Shown here: positions 35,661 to 43,729 of the stretch, in pieces | Numbering within the stretch: the stretch's first letter is position 1 | Layout of the letters: the number at the start of each line of letters is the position of its first letter | Assembly: GCA_031395485.1 (NCBI GenBank) | Contig: JANNUS010000013.1 | Location: 42,590 to 106,589 of the forward strand | Direction of reading: 5' to 3' | DNA: 64,000 nucleotides | From: UBA2336 sp031395485 | Lineage (GTDB): Bacteria > Bacteroidota > Bacteroidia > Cytophagales > Cyclobacteriaceae | Position numbers and translations under genes: made by a program | Notes under the pieces: model-generated | Seen by the model: the letters and a program-made list of their open reading frames with translations, nothing else | Database searches by the model: none | What the model was told of the DNA's origin: nothing

Positions 35661-37649
35661 ATGATCGCAAAAGTTTTTAAACTGTTCAGCATGTATGGAG
35701 TTGCTCTTTTTATGACGGCAACTTCAGCGTATAGTCAACAAACGGAAAAGGGTTTTTTTGATTTATCTCACCATAATTTTTCTGCCGATGTTACGTATTC
35801 ACTTTCTGGTACATGGGAATTTTATTGGAACAAACTCCTGACTCCATCGGATTTTAAAGTATCTCAGCAACCAGAATGGCTTTCGGTACCGGGTTCATGG
35901 CAACGCCAGAGTGACTATCCAGCGCTTGGCATTGCTACGTACCGGGTGCGATTTTTATTACCTGAACCGCACCGAAGTTTGGCTATCTTTTTTCCAATTG
36001 TAAATTCATCTGCAAAAATATGGCTGAATGGCGAGTTGGTATTAGAATCCGGAATTGTGAGCACCAACTTGAATATCTATAAAGCAAAACTGAGCGGATC
36101 GCTTGTTTCTATCCCGGATCATATTCATGAAGTTGACCTGATTATCCAGGTAGCTAACTACACGTATTATGGGGCAGGCATTGCGGCCACTCCACAAGTT
36201 GGTCAGTCATCAGCAATCTTTAAAGATTTGAATCGATCAAATGGCATTGAAAATTTCTTTGCGGGTAGCCTTATCGCGATGTTCATGTATCAGCTTATTC
36301 TCTATTTTTTATACCATCGGGGGAAGCCTCATCTTTGGCTTTCACTAATTTGTTTGGGTGTAGCATTACGCGCATTAATTGTTCACGGAGGTTCATTTCT
36401 ATTACCCAATTTATTCCCGCTAGTATCGTGGGAGATTTGGAAGAAAATTGAGTTTACCTGCGTCTATTCAATATTAGCATTATTCCCATTGTACGTTTAT
36501 GATTTATTCAGTGAATACGCTCCTAAAAAGCCATTGATTTTATTTATAAGCCTGTCGGTCGTTTTGTGTGCGGCTGTATTGGTCACACCGCAATATACCT
36601 ATGGTCTATTTTTAGAAATCTGTCATGTAGGGTTATTGCTTTCATTTATATATGCTGTTTATTCCATTAGCCGGGCGTGGCGAGCTGGAAACAAGGATGC
36701 AAAAACTATTTTGTTTGGTGTGATTGCTTCATTTCCCTTTATTCTTGCTGAGATTTTGCAAAACTCGCGGTTATTTCCGGTCGATATCGGATTCATGTAT
36801 CTGGTAGAAATGGGGGTTTTAGTGTTTTTACTTTTTCAAGTCTACTTGTTAGCGAACCATTATGCCAAGGCATATAAAAACCTTGAATTGCTAAATCAAA
36901 ATCTGGAAAGAGTAGTGCAAGAGAGAACCGGTGAATTGGTTACGGCAAATACGGTAAAGGATCGATTGCTGTCGGTAATGTCGCACGATATTAAGAGTCC
37001 ATTAAATTCATTGAAGGGTGTATTGAACATCTATAACAAAGGCATTATAAGTAAAGATGAGTTTAGCCACCTTACGTTACAAATTGAGAATGACTTGAGT
37101 AAGACTACTTTATTGGTTGAAAACATTTTGCAATGGACAGCCAATCAGCTGAAAGGGTTACAAGTGAAAATGGAAAAATTCGATTTGCATAATCTAGTGG
37201 AAGATAACCTGCGGTTATTTGATAACCTGGTAATTGGAAAGAAAATATCCATACATCACAATGTTAAATCTAAAATGGAGGTAACAAGTGATCGAAATAT
37301 TTTAAACCTAGTTCTGCGAAACCTGATTTCAAACGCAGTAAAATTCTCTTTTGAAGGAGGTAAGATTTTGATTGAAGTGAAAGCCGTTAACCAAACATTG
37401 GAAGTGCAGATTAAGGATTATGGCGTGGGCATGGACAGCCATACGCTTGAATCTTTATTGTCGCCACAGAATACAGTAAGTACAGTCGGAACAGGAAGAG
37501 AAGGCGGTACTGGATTGGGGTTATCGCTTTGCCGGGAATACATTAATAAGGCTGGCGGATTCCTTACTGTAGAAAGTACACCTGGAGAGGGCACTACTTT
37601 TACAATTATACTTCCCGCAAAAAAATTAATTCTATTTTTTTTGAAATAG
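35661..37649 (+). CDS. Sensor histidine kinase with 7TMR-DISM input domain
   Basis: From ATG 35661 662 residues; the frame begins at 35619, but a -7-like TAGCTTTG (35648-35655) and the signal peptide (to TSAYSQ) favour a downstream start, possibly 35688. After the signal comes a jelly-roll DISMED2-type sensor (SGTWEFYW, VPGSWQRQ), seven membrane helices, a short coiled coil, HisKA with phospho-acceptor His in SVMSHDIKSPLNS (His456 of the 35619 frame), and HATPase with N-box NLISNAVKF, G1 DYGVGMD and G2 GTGLGL. DISMED2 domains are thought to sense carbohydrates. Its 3' end overlaps the receiver gene on the other strand by 18 nt. Confidence 0.88.
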   Translation: MIAKVFKLFSMYGVALFMTATSAYSQQTEKGFFDLSHHNFSADVTYSLSGTWEFYWNKLLTPSDFKVSQQPEWLSVPGSWQRQSDYPALGIATYRVRFLLPEPHRSLAIFFPIVNSSAKIWLNGELVLESGIVSTNLNIYKAKLSGSLVSIPDHIHEVDLIIQVANYTYYGAGIAATPQVGQSSAIFKDLNRSNGIENFFAGSLIAMFMYQLILYFLYHRGKPHLWLSLICLGVALRALIVHGGSFLLPNLFPLVSWEIWKKIEFTCVYSILALFPLYVYDLFSEYAPKKPLILFISLSVVLCAAVLVTPQYTYGLFLEICHVGLLLSFIYAVYSISRAWRAGNKDAKTILFGVIASFPFILAEILQNSRLFPVDIGFMYLVEMGVLVFLLFQVYLLANHYAKAYKNLELLNQNLERVVQERTGELVTANTVKDRLLSVMSHDIKSPLNSLKGVLNIYNKGIISKDEFSHLTLQIENDLSKTTLLVENILQWTANQLKGLQVKMEKFDLHNLVEDNLRLFDNLVIGKKISIHHNVKSKMEVTSDRNILNLVLRNLISNAVKFSFEGGKILIEVKAVNQTLEVQIKDYGVGMDSHTLESLLSPQNTVSTVGTGREGGTGLGLSLCREYINKAGGFLTVESTPGEGTTFTIILPAKKLILFFLK

Positions 37650-38051
37650 TTTTTTAAGAAGGCCTTTTTTGTTGCTCTTTTCATGAAGCAAATCTAACGC
37701 GGTTCGTAGCCTTACCAGCGAAGCTGAGTCTTTGGTAATGTATTGTACGGCTCCAAGTCTCAACACTTCAGCGCGAACGGAATCATCAACGAGTGTAGTA
37801 TGATAGATTACCGGAATTTTACTATTTTTTTCTTTAAGCTTTCGAAGATAGTCAAGGCCGGTAACATTGGCTTTATCCGTAAAGAAATGGTCTAGCACAA
37901 TGGCGAATGGCTTTTCCTGAAGGTGGTCAAACATATCATCGGGGTTAGAAAATGCCCGAACAGTATAGTCACCTAACATTTGTTCAAAATGCAATTGAAG
38001 CAATTTTTGCTGCACAAGATTGTCTTCAACGATGTATACAATTTTCTTCAT
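37632..38051 (-). CDS. Stand-alone response regulator receiver domain
   Basis: 139 residues from ATG 38051 (MKKIVYIVEDN); the longer frame to 38087 adds an unlikely lead. Receiver features: acidic pair E9-D10, phospho-acceptor D54 (IVLDHFF), T85/T86 and K107. There is no output domain, so it should act by protein contact like CheY or Spo0F. The C-terminus is lysine-rich (KKGLLKKLFQKK). It faces the histidine kinase tail to tail with an 18-nt overlap, and is the most likely partner. Confidence 0.85.
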   Translation of the reverse strand: MKKIVYIVEDNLVQQKLLQLHFEQMLGDYTVRAFSNPDDMFDHLQEKPFAIVLDHFFTDKANVTGLDYLRKLKEKNSKIPVIYHTTLVDDSVRAEVLRLGAVQYITKDSASLVRLRTALDLLHEKSNKKGLLKKLFQKK

Positions 38052-38230
38052 TTTTCCATGAACGGATAATATGCATTTAAGGTACATTATTTCGGGTAAT
38101 TCTCTATGGTTTTTTTACTTCTCTATTGATCTTAGAAAGTTCAGTCGGTAACGGAGATTTTATGAATGGCGTGTTAATACACGTTTTGTTAAAATTAGGA
38201 CTCAACCTCACCAAATGATTACTTTGCTCT

Positions 38231-38800
38231 GTGATTTTACCGGAAAAAATTCGAGCGACAGAAGAGGTTTTAAGAAAACTGGATGATGAGATTTCCTCCT
38301 TTCAGTCATGGTCGGGGCTGCATTGCAAATTTGGTTGTGGTAAGTGCTGTTTCAAGCCCGATATTGAGGCCACTATTTTAGAGTTTCTGCCGTTCGCTCA
38401 CCACTTGCATACAGAGGGTACTGCTTTTGACTGGCTGGAAAAATTGAAGCGAACGGATTCTTCAGTTTGCCAAATTTTAGATCCTTCTCAGGCTGGCATA
38501 GGTCTTTGTACGGAGTATAAGCATCGTGGATTAATTTGTCGCCTGTTTGGATACTCAGCACGGACAAATAAGTATAACGAACCTGAGCTTGTAACCTGCC
38601 AGATTATTAAAACTGAACAAGCCGATAGTTATCATCGGGCAGTTGATGAAATTGTGCAGGGAAAGGATGTGCCTAGGATGAACCAGTATTACATGCAATT
38701 GCACGCCATTGATGCAGACTTAACGCGTGACTTTTATCCTATTAATACGGCCATCCAAAAAGCCATTGAAACAGTTCTTCACTATTACGCTTACCGCTAA
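38231..38800 (+). CDS. YkgJ-type cysteine-cluster protein
   Basis: 189 residues, GTG start at 38231. The cluster HCKFGCGKCC (31-40) with later cysteines (CQIL, LCTEY, ICRLFG, TCQII) is the CxxxCxxCC pattern of the YkgJ family, proposed to bind zinc or iron-sulfur. No signal peptide. The family is widespread and uncharacterised. An out-of-frame ATG at 38215 opens only a 23-codon frame, so GTG is preferred, but a later start before the cluster is not excluded. Confidence 0.75.
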   Translation: MILPEKIRATEEVLRKLDDEISSFQSWSGLHCKFGCGKCCFKPDIEATILEFLPFAHHLHTEGTAFDWLEKLKRTDSSVCQILDPSQAGIGLCTEYKHRGLICRLFGYSARTNKYNEPELVTCQIIKTEQADSYHRAVDEIVQGKDVPRMNQYYMQLHAIDADLTRDFYPINTAIQKAIETVLHYYAYR

Positions 38801-38816
38801 CGGGGGGTAGATAAAA

Positions 38817-39077
38817 CTAGAAGAAAGAATTTTGAATCGTAATACTTACTTTTTTAACCACGGCTTTGGCTGCTTGCTCGGTCATGGCAGGGATTAATTT
38901 TTTGGATACATCGCTTGACTCTGCCGAAACTGGGCGAATCCATAGCGTGAGCATAATTATAAGTGCCACCACAATACCAGCTATCAACGTGAATTCTTTA
39001 TATGCGAACTTGTCTTTCATTGCGCTGCACCCATTACGAAGGTCGTGCCAATAGTGAAACGTTTGTTTTTCAAGCAT
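38817..39077 (-). CDS. Small single-span membrane protein
   Basis: 86 residues with one helix (about 30-50), a charged N-terminus and a polar C-terminal part (SSDVSKKLIPAMTEQ). An internal ATG at 39020 (MKDKFAYKEFTLIAG) gives a 67-residue form that starts just before the helix. No family recognised. Convergent with the YkgJ gene, 16 bp apart. Confidence 0.55.
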   Translation of the reverse strand: MLEKQTFHYWHDLRNGCSAMKDKFAYKEFTLIAGIVVALIIMLTLWIRPVSAESSDVSKKLIPAMTEQAAKAVVKKVSITIQNSFF

Positions 39078-39215
39078 TTTTGGGGTTCGAAAAAGGTCTT
39101 ATGTACACTTTTGAACATTAACAACTTGTTTTTCGTACAATAGGTACCGTTAGCAATCTAAAAGGTTACGATTATCAATAGAAATTGATTCATGCAAACT
39201 GAATATCTTTCTGCT

Positions 39216-39223
39216 TAAATTTG
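39216..39223 (+). promoter_or_regulatory. -7 element for the thioredoxin-like gene
   Basis: TAAATTTG, an exact TAnnTTTG, 30 bp before the ATG at 39253. No convincing -33 TTG. Confidence 0.35.
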
Positions 39224-39252
39224 TTGTATTAAATGTCGTTTTATTACGGATT

Positions 39253-39789
39253 ATGAGAAGACTATTTTTTGGAATTACGGTTGGATGCGCTATGATTTTG
39301 GTCACCTCGATGAAACCCATACCCATGGAGGGAACTGTAAAATGGATGTCGTTTGAAGAGGCAATAGAGAAATCAAAAACAGAAAAACGGAAAATTTTTG
39401 TTGATGTGTATACCGATTGGTGCGGATGGTGCAAGGTGATGGACAAGAATACGTTTAGCGAATCGAATGTTGCTAAAATATTAAACGAAGATTTCTACCC
39501 AGTAAAATTTAATGCCGAACAACGTGCGAACGTTATTTTTAATGGTACCACGTTTAAGTTTGTTGCTTCCGGAAATAGCGGATATCATGAGTTAGCTGCG
39601 GCTTTGCTAAACAATAAACTAAGTTACCCTACTGTAGTATTTTTAGATGAAGAGTTTCGTATGATACAACCTCTTTCGGGATACCAAAAACCTGAGGAAT
39701 TTCATAGTGTTGTTCAGTTCATAGGAAAGGGGCATTATAAAAGTGTAACCTGGAAGGATTGGCAGACTACATATAAGTCACCGTTTTAG
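39253..39789 (+). CDS. Exported thioredoxin-fold protein
   Basis: 178 residues. N-terminal hydrophobic stretch (about 4-20) suggests export. DVYTDWCGWCKVMDKNTF holds the CGWC active site (57-60) in the Thioredoxin_7 (DUF255-like) style, with cis-proline context SYPTVVFLDE about 117-126. Probably reduces or isomerises disulfides outside the cytoplasm, or handles peptide thiols. A rho-independent terminator follows directly. Confidence 0.82.
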   Translation: MRRLFFGITVGCAMILVTSMKPIPMEGTVKWMSFEEAIEKSKTEKRKIFVDVYTDWCGWCKVMDKNTFSESNVAKILNEDFYPVKFNAEQRANVIFNGTTFKFVASGNSGYHELAAALLNNKLSYPTVVFLDEEFRMIQPLSGYQKPEEFHSVVQFIGKGHYKSVTWKDWQTTYKSPF

Positions 39790-39817
39790 AAGTCGTAACT
39801 TGGGGGTAATAAAAAGG

Positions 39818-39850
39818 AAAGCCATCCCACATTTGTGAGATGGCTTTTTA
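39818..39850 (+). terminator. Rho-independent terminator of the thioredoxin-like gene
   Basis: AAAGCCATC pairs with GATGGCTTT (39818-39826 with 39839-39847), extended inwards by CACA/TGTG, then a run of T on the plus strand. Confidence 0.8.
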
Positions 39851-39864
39851 TAAATTATAAAGTC

Positions 39865-39993
39865 TTAGTCCTTCTTTTCCTGCCTTGAAGTCTTAACATA
39901 ATCAGCATACCCCATTGCTGCAGAAAAGCCCACGATCACTGCTACAATAGCTATAAATAAGTTTGCTCCATCACCGATAAATTGCTGAAACAT
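39865..39993 (-). CDS. Membrane microprotein (42 residues)
   Basis: ATG 39993 to TAA 39865 encodes 42 residues: a short N-terminal lead MFQQFIGDGANL, one hydrophobic helix (about 13-30, FIAIVAVIVGFSAAMGYA) and a charged cytosolic tail DYVKTSRQEKKD. The composition and clean helix suggest a real gene rather than chance; it fills the otherwise empty 39790-40081 gap. Nothing in the sequence tells its function; small single-span proteins of this size often tune transporters or respiratory complexes. Confidence 0.5.
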   Translation of the reverse strand: MFQQFIGDGANLFIAIVAVIVGFSAAMGYADYVKTSRQEKKD

Positions 39994-40081
39994 ATAGAGT
40001 TTGTTTAGTTGCTCAAAGGTATAGTATTACGGCTAAATACGAAATCTATTTTGTTCAAAAATGGTGCAAATCCTACTGCGA

Positions 40082-40624
40082 TTAAAGACTAAGTTCCTCT
40101 TTATTTTTTCGTAGAACTTCAATAATAAATGCAATATGGCCATCCAAATCCACCCCCAGTAATTCGATTCCCTTATGCACTTCATCACGCTCTACTTTAG
40201 CAGCGAAACTTTTATCTTTTAGTTTTTTTATAACAGATTTTGGCTCAAGTGAAGCAATGCCATCTGGGCGAACCTGACAACAAGCGATTATAAAGCCCGT
40301 TAGCTCATCGCAGGCTAGCAGGGCTTTGTCTAATAGGGTGGTGTAGGGTACGTTCCACTTGGAGTAGTGTGCCGAAATTGCGTGTGCAATTTTCTCTGCG
40401 CCCAATATTTTTAATTTCTCTACAATTACAGCAGGATGGCGATCAGGAAAAGCTTCATAGTCGGCATCGTGTAATAACCCAGCGATTGCCCATTCCTCTA
40501 TATTCTCATTGAGTTTTTCAGCATACGCTGTCATTACTAATTCTACGCTGCGCATGTGGCGTAACAAACTGTGGCTTTGAACCATATCGGTAAGAATTGC
40601 GCGCGCTTCGGGCAGTGTTATCAC
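40082..40624 (-). CDS. HD-domain phosphohydrolase-like protein
   Basis: 180 residues, GTG start 40624 overlapping the TPR gene's stop (GTGA). HD ligands: H23 (LLRHMRSVE), H52-D53 (LLHDADYE) and D107 (ACDELTG). This matches the HDIG-type superfamily of metal-dependent phosphohydrolases; substrate unknown, nucleotide or phosphoester. Translation is coupled to the preceding TPR protein. Confidence 0.85.
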   Translation of the reverse strand: MITLPEARAILTDMVQSHSLLRHMRSVELVMTAYAEKLNENIEEWAIAGLLHDADYEAFPDRHPAVIVEKLKILGAEKIAHAISAHYSKWNVPYTTLLDKALLACDELTGFIIACCQVRPDGIASLEPKSVIKKLKDKSFAAKVERDEVHKGIELLGVDLDGHIAFIIEVLRKNKEELSL

Positions 40625-41772
40625 TGGAAAAACTTTTTGCGCTTACCTAAATAGATGAAATTTATAGAGGCCAGAATGATTAAAACCGCTAAAACGAGCA
40701 TGCTAATAAAAAGTCGGGTATACTTTAGTTCGAGGCTTTTAATTTCAGATTCCTTCTTCAGTATCTCAAATTCCTTTTCCTTTTCCTGCATGTTCAATGT
40801 TATTTCCATTTGTGCAATATTGCGGCTACTTTCTTCTCCATAAATATTTTCACGAACTGAATCATATTTAAGTAAGGTTAAGTATGCGTCTTTTATTGCC
40901 CCTAATCGGAATAAATTTTCAGAGTTATTTTTTAAGATCGAGGGTACAAAACTGTAGGCTTGTAGTTCTATCGCGAGTTTTTCAGCTTCATTCAAATACT
41001 GCTGAGCAAGTTTTGGTTGTTTTGCTTTGGTATAAGCAATGCCAATGTTGGTAAGTGTATTTAACATTCCCAATCGATTGCTACTATTTCGCTCTAGGTC
41101 CAACGCTTTGAGGTAATGTTCAATGGCACGCTGATATTGACCCTCTTTAAAAAAAACATTACCAATGTTAATCATCGGGTCAGAGAATGGTTGACCTAAT
41201 TCAGCACTAAGCTGATATGCCTCCGAAAAGTATCGCATAGCCTTTTCATATAGCTGTAATTCAACGTGCAAATTGCCTAGGTTATTCAACGACCCAACAA
41301 TTTTTGTTTTATCTCCTAATTGTAAAAATTGAGCATACGACTCCTCCAAGTATTTCTTCGCCTGACCAAAATCTCCTTTAATTGAATATATAGTTGATAT
41401 ATTATTTTTTGAGGTAGCAATACCCTCTTTATTATCAATTGATTCGTAAAGTGTAAGCGATCGAATATAGTACTCTAATGATTTATCGAGCACACCCTGG
41501 TTTTTATAGGAAACTCCTAAATTGTTATACGAGGCTGCCATTCCTTTTTTATCGTTAATAGACGTTGCCAGAATGAGTGCTTCGCGGGTGTAGCCAATCG
41601 CCTTTACCGGATCAGAATTTATGTACGCTCTAAACAGCTCGTTCAACGCTTTAACTCTATGTTCATTTTTGGCTGTATCCAAAGCCGCCAATAAGGTATC
41701 CTTTTGCTGACCCTTTACTGCATTGAGGTTTATGACGGTAAGAAAGAAAAAGATGACGATTCGGTTGATCAT
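40621..41772 (-). CDS. TPR protein with C-terminal membrane helix
   Basis: 383 residues. Signal-like N-terminus (about 1-21), about six tetratricopeptide repeats between residues 60 and 285 (for example ASYNNLGVSYKNQGVLDKSLEYY), a coiled coil (300-345) and one membrane helix (about 350-372) ending in a short basic tail KRKKFFQ. This is the N-terminal half of the TPR-type sensor kinases common in Bacteroidota, but the kinase domain is absent: the reading frame ends after the helix. It overlaps the HD-domain gene by 4 nt. Either a truncated or a stand-alone sensor module. Confidence 0.75.
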   Translation of the reverse strand: MINRIVIFFFLTVINLNAVKGQQKDTLLAALDTAKNEHRVKALNELFRAYINSDPVKAIGYTREALILATSINDKKGMAASYNNLGVSYKNQGVLDKSLEYYIRSLTLYESIDNKEGIATSKNNISTIYSIKGDFGQAKKYLEESYAQFLQLGDKTKIVGSLNNLGNLHVELQLYEKAMRYFSEAYQLSAELGQPFSDPMINIGNVFFKEGQYQRAIEHYLKALDLERNSSNRLGMLNTLTNIGIAYTKAKQPKLAQQYLNEAEKLAIELQAYSFVPSILKNNSENLFRLGAIKDAYLTLLKYDSVRENIYGEESSRNIAQMEITLNMQEKEKEFEILKKESEIKSLELKYTRLFISMLVLAVLIILASINFIYLGKRKKFFQ

Positions 41773-41902
41773 AATTCCTACTGGATTTCGAGGTTAAAGA
41801 TAATCCAAATTACCTAACTAGAGTATCATTTTTTTGATCAACTGTTGGTATAAAACTTATTTTTATTGACTTAAACATCTGGCATCTTTCTTAAAAAAAG
41901 CC

Positions 41903-42397
41903 ATGAAAAATGCCTTTTGCATAATCCTTTTATTTCTCGTTGTTCCAATAGTATCGGCAGCACAGCTTACCGATGAGTCTATAGTGGCAAGTGTAATTAA
42001 TAATCTTTTTCGAGGTATGTATACTGCCGATAGTACCATGGTTCGATCTGCTTTTGCACGCGAGGTAACGATGGCTACTGCCTTCAAAAATAAAGAAGGA
42101 AAATCAGTACTTAAACGGGAGTATTCAATCAATGATTTTGTAAAGGCGATTGGGCAACCCCAGCCAGCGCCACTTACGGAAGAAATCTGGAATTTAGAAA
42201 TTCAGATCGATGGAGACTTTGCGCAAGCGTGGTGCGATTACGCGTTCTATATCGGAAATAAGTTCAGTCATTGCGGTGTGGATGCCTTTCAACTGCATAA
42301 ATCACCAGAGGGATGGAAAATCTTTCATTTAGCGGATACGCGAAGAAGAGAAGGTTGTACGATTCCAGACGAAATCCAAAAAAAGCATAAGCAATGA
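41903..42397 (+). CDS. Exported NTF2-like protein (lumazine-binding-like)
   Basis: 164 residues: signal peptide 1-19 (ending VSAA), then an NTF2-type cone fold (TDESIVASVINNLFRGMYTADSTMV...). The family has no fixed catalytic set and is often a binding domain. It overlaps the following histidine phosphatase by 4 nt (ATGA), so the two are co-expressed in the envelope. Confidence 0.7.
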   Translation: MKNAFCIILLFLVVPIVSAAQLTDESIVASVINNLFRGMYTADSTMVRSAFAREVTMATAFKNKEGKSVLKREYSINDFVKAIGQPQPAPLTEEIWNLEIQIDGDFAQAWCDYAFYIGNKFSHCGVDAFQLHKSPEGWKIFHLADTRRREGCTIPDEIQKKHKQ

Positions 42398-42891
42398 GAT
42401 ATGTATTTATTTTTTTCCTGATTGTAACGGGCCTGTGTGCGACTGCACAAGAAGAGATTACTACATTCATTTTAATTCGGCATGCTGAGAAGGATTTAAC
42501 ACAAAGCACGAGCGATCCTGATTTATCCGTTGAAGGTAAGATCCGCGCAGCCCTATTAGTTGACCTATTAATGAAAACAGAAATTCAGGCAATCTATAGT
42601 ACCCCCTACAAACGCACACGGCAAACAGTTGATTCGTTAGCTAAATTTAAGGGCTTGCACGTGTTGTGGTATGCTGCCAATAAACTTGAGGAGATTGATA
42701 ACATGCTCAAGTTACACGCTGGAAGTACGGTGCTATTGAGTGGTCACTCGAATACCGTTCCGATGATTTTGAATTATTTGATTGGAGAAGAAAAGTATAA
42801 AGTATTTGATGATGGTGATTATGGAAACATCATCATTGTCTCCGTTACCAAACGTGGAAAGAAAGCAAAGGTTGTGTGGTTGAGGTTTTAG
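42394..42891 (+). CDS. Exported histidine phosphatase-superfamily protein
   Basis: 165 residues with signal peptide 1-18. The active-site RHAEKD (R29-H30) and the second His118 (LLSGHSNTVP) define the phosphoglycerate mutase/SixA-like branch. Periplasmic phosphatase of unknown substrate. Coupled to the upstream NTF2-like gene; convergent with yebC. Confidence 0.85.
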   Translation: MRYVFIFFLIVTGLCATAQEEITTFILIRHAEKDLTQSTSDPDLSVEGKIRAALLVDLLMKTEIQAIYSTPYKRTRQTVDSLAKFKGLHVLWYAANKLEEIDNMLKLHAGSTVLLSGHSNTVPMILNYLIGEEKYKVFDDGDYGNIIIVSVTKRGKKAKVVWLRF

Positions 42892-42894
42892 CCC

Positions 42895-43602
42895 TTATGC
42901 TAAATTATGAAATACACTCTGTACATCATCATCACCTTCCAGCGTTTCAATTAATTTCAACACTTCATCCTGTTGTGCTTCGGGAAGTTCTTTAGTGGCA
43001 GTAGGAATGTATTGTAACTCAGAACTTTTTGCATCCAATTTTCGCTCCTCCAAAAATTTCTGCATGTGGCCAAATTCTGTGAATTTGGTATAGATGGTTA
43101 TCTCATCTTCTCCACGTTCAATATCTTCGGCACCAGCATCAATCAGATCAAGTTCTAATTCATCCAGGTTTAACGTTGTGAGGCCAAATTTAAAGACCCC
43201 TCGATGCTCAAACATAAATGCAACCGTACCCGAGTTACCCATGCTCCCGTCATTCTTTGCAAAGTGAAGGCGAATATTGGCCACTGTGCGCGTTGGGTTA
43301 TCGGTAGCGCAAAGTACCAGAACAGGAACTCCGTGAGGTGCATAGCCTTCGTAAACCACCTCTTGATAATCTTTCTCATCCTTCGAGGAAGCGCGCTTAA
43401 TGGCAGCTTCAACCCGATCTTTTGGCATGTTCACACCTTTGGCATTTTGCATGGCCATTCGAAGCTTCGGGTTATTATCGGGATTTGGCCCGTTTTGTTT
43501 TACAGCGAGAGCAATATCTTTTCCAATGCGTGTAAAGGCTTTGGCCATGCGGTCAAAGCGTGCGAACATGGTATGCTTACGTTTTTCAAAAACCCGACCC
43601 AT
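42895..43602 (-). CDS. yebC: YebC/PmpR-family protein
   Basis: 235 residues from ATG 43602 (MGRVFEKRKHTMFARF), matching the usual start of Bacteroidota YebC; the frame runs further to 43656 but the -7 element at 43624-43631 lies inside that extension. Family motifs: ARFDRMAKAFTRIGKDI, then NGPNPDNNPKLR and MPKDRVEAAIKRA. Relatives are DNA-binding regulators (PmpR) or, from more recent work, ribosome-associated factors that relieve stalling. Role here unspecified. Confidence 0.93.
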   Translation of the reverse strand: MGRVFEKRKHTMFARFDRMAKAFTRIGKDIALAVKQNGPNPDNNPKLRMAMQNAKGVNMPKDRVEAAIKRASSKDEKDYQEVVYEGYAPHGVPVLVLCATDNPTRTVANIRLHFAKNDGSMGNSGTVAFMFEHRGVFKFGLTTLNLDELELDLIDAGAEDIERGEDEITIYTKFTEFGHMQKFLEERKLDAKSSELQYIPTATKELPEAQQDEVLKLIETLEGDDDVQSVFHNLA

Positions 43603-43623
43603 AGTATTTGTAGTTAGAGAATG

Positions 43624-43631
43624 CAAAAATA
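43624..43631 (-). promoter_or_regulatory. -7 element of yebC
   Basis: TATTTTTG on the minus strand, with a TTG 22 nt further upstream (slightly long spacing). It fixes ATG 43602 as the yebC start, about 15 nt after the expected transcript start. Confidence 0.5.
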
Positions 43632-43661
43632 AACGGATTACTGAAATATCCGACAAGATAA

Positions 43662-43725
43662 TGTCAACCTGAGCCTGTCGAAGGTGATTTGGTCATCGTC
43701 TGGTTTCGACAAGCTCAACCTGACA
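43662..43725. repeat. REP-like imperfect inverted repeat
   Basis: Left arm 43662-43684 (TGTCAACCTGAGCCTGTCGAAGG) and right arm 43702-43725 are about 75 percent complementary, forming a long stem with a 17-nt loop. The CCTGAGCCTGTCGAAGG / TTCGACAAGCTCA motif is a widely seen repetitive extragenic palindrome in bacteria, from general knowledge; only one copy is in the window. It lies between menE and yebC. Confidence 0.6.
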
Positions 43726-43729
43726 AGCG

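Noticed and set aside
43204..43617. 137-codon frame antisense to yebC
   Set aside because: Reverse image of a conserved gene.
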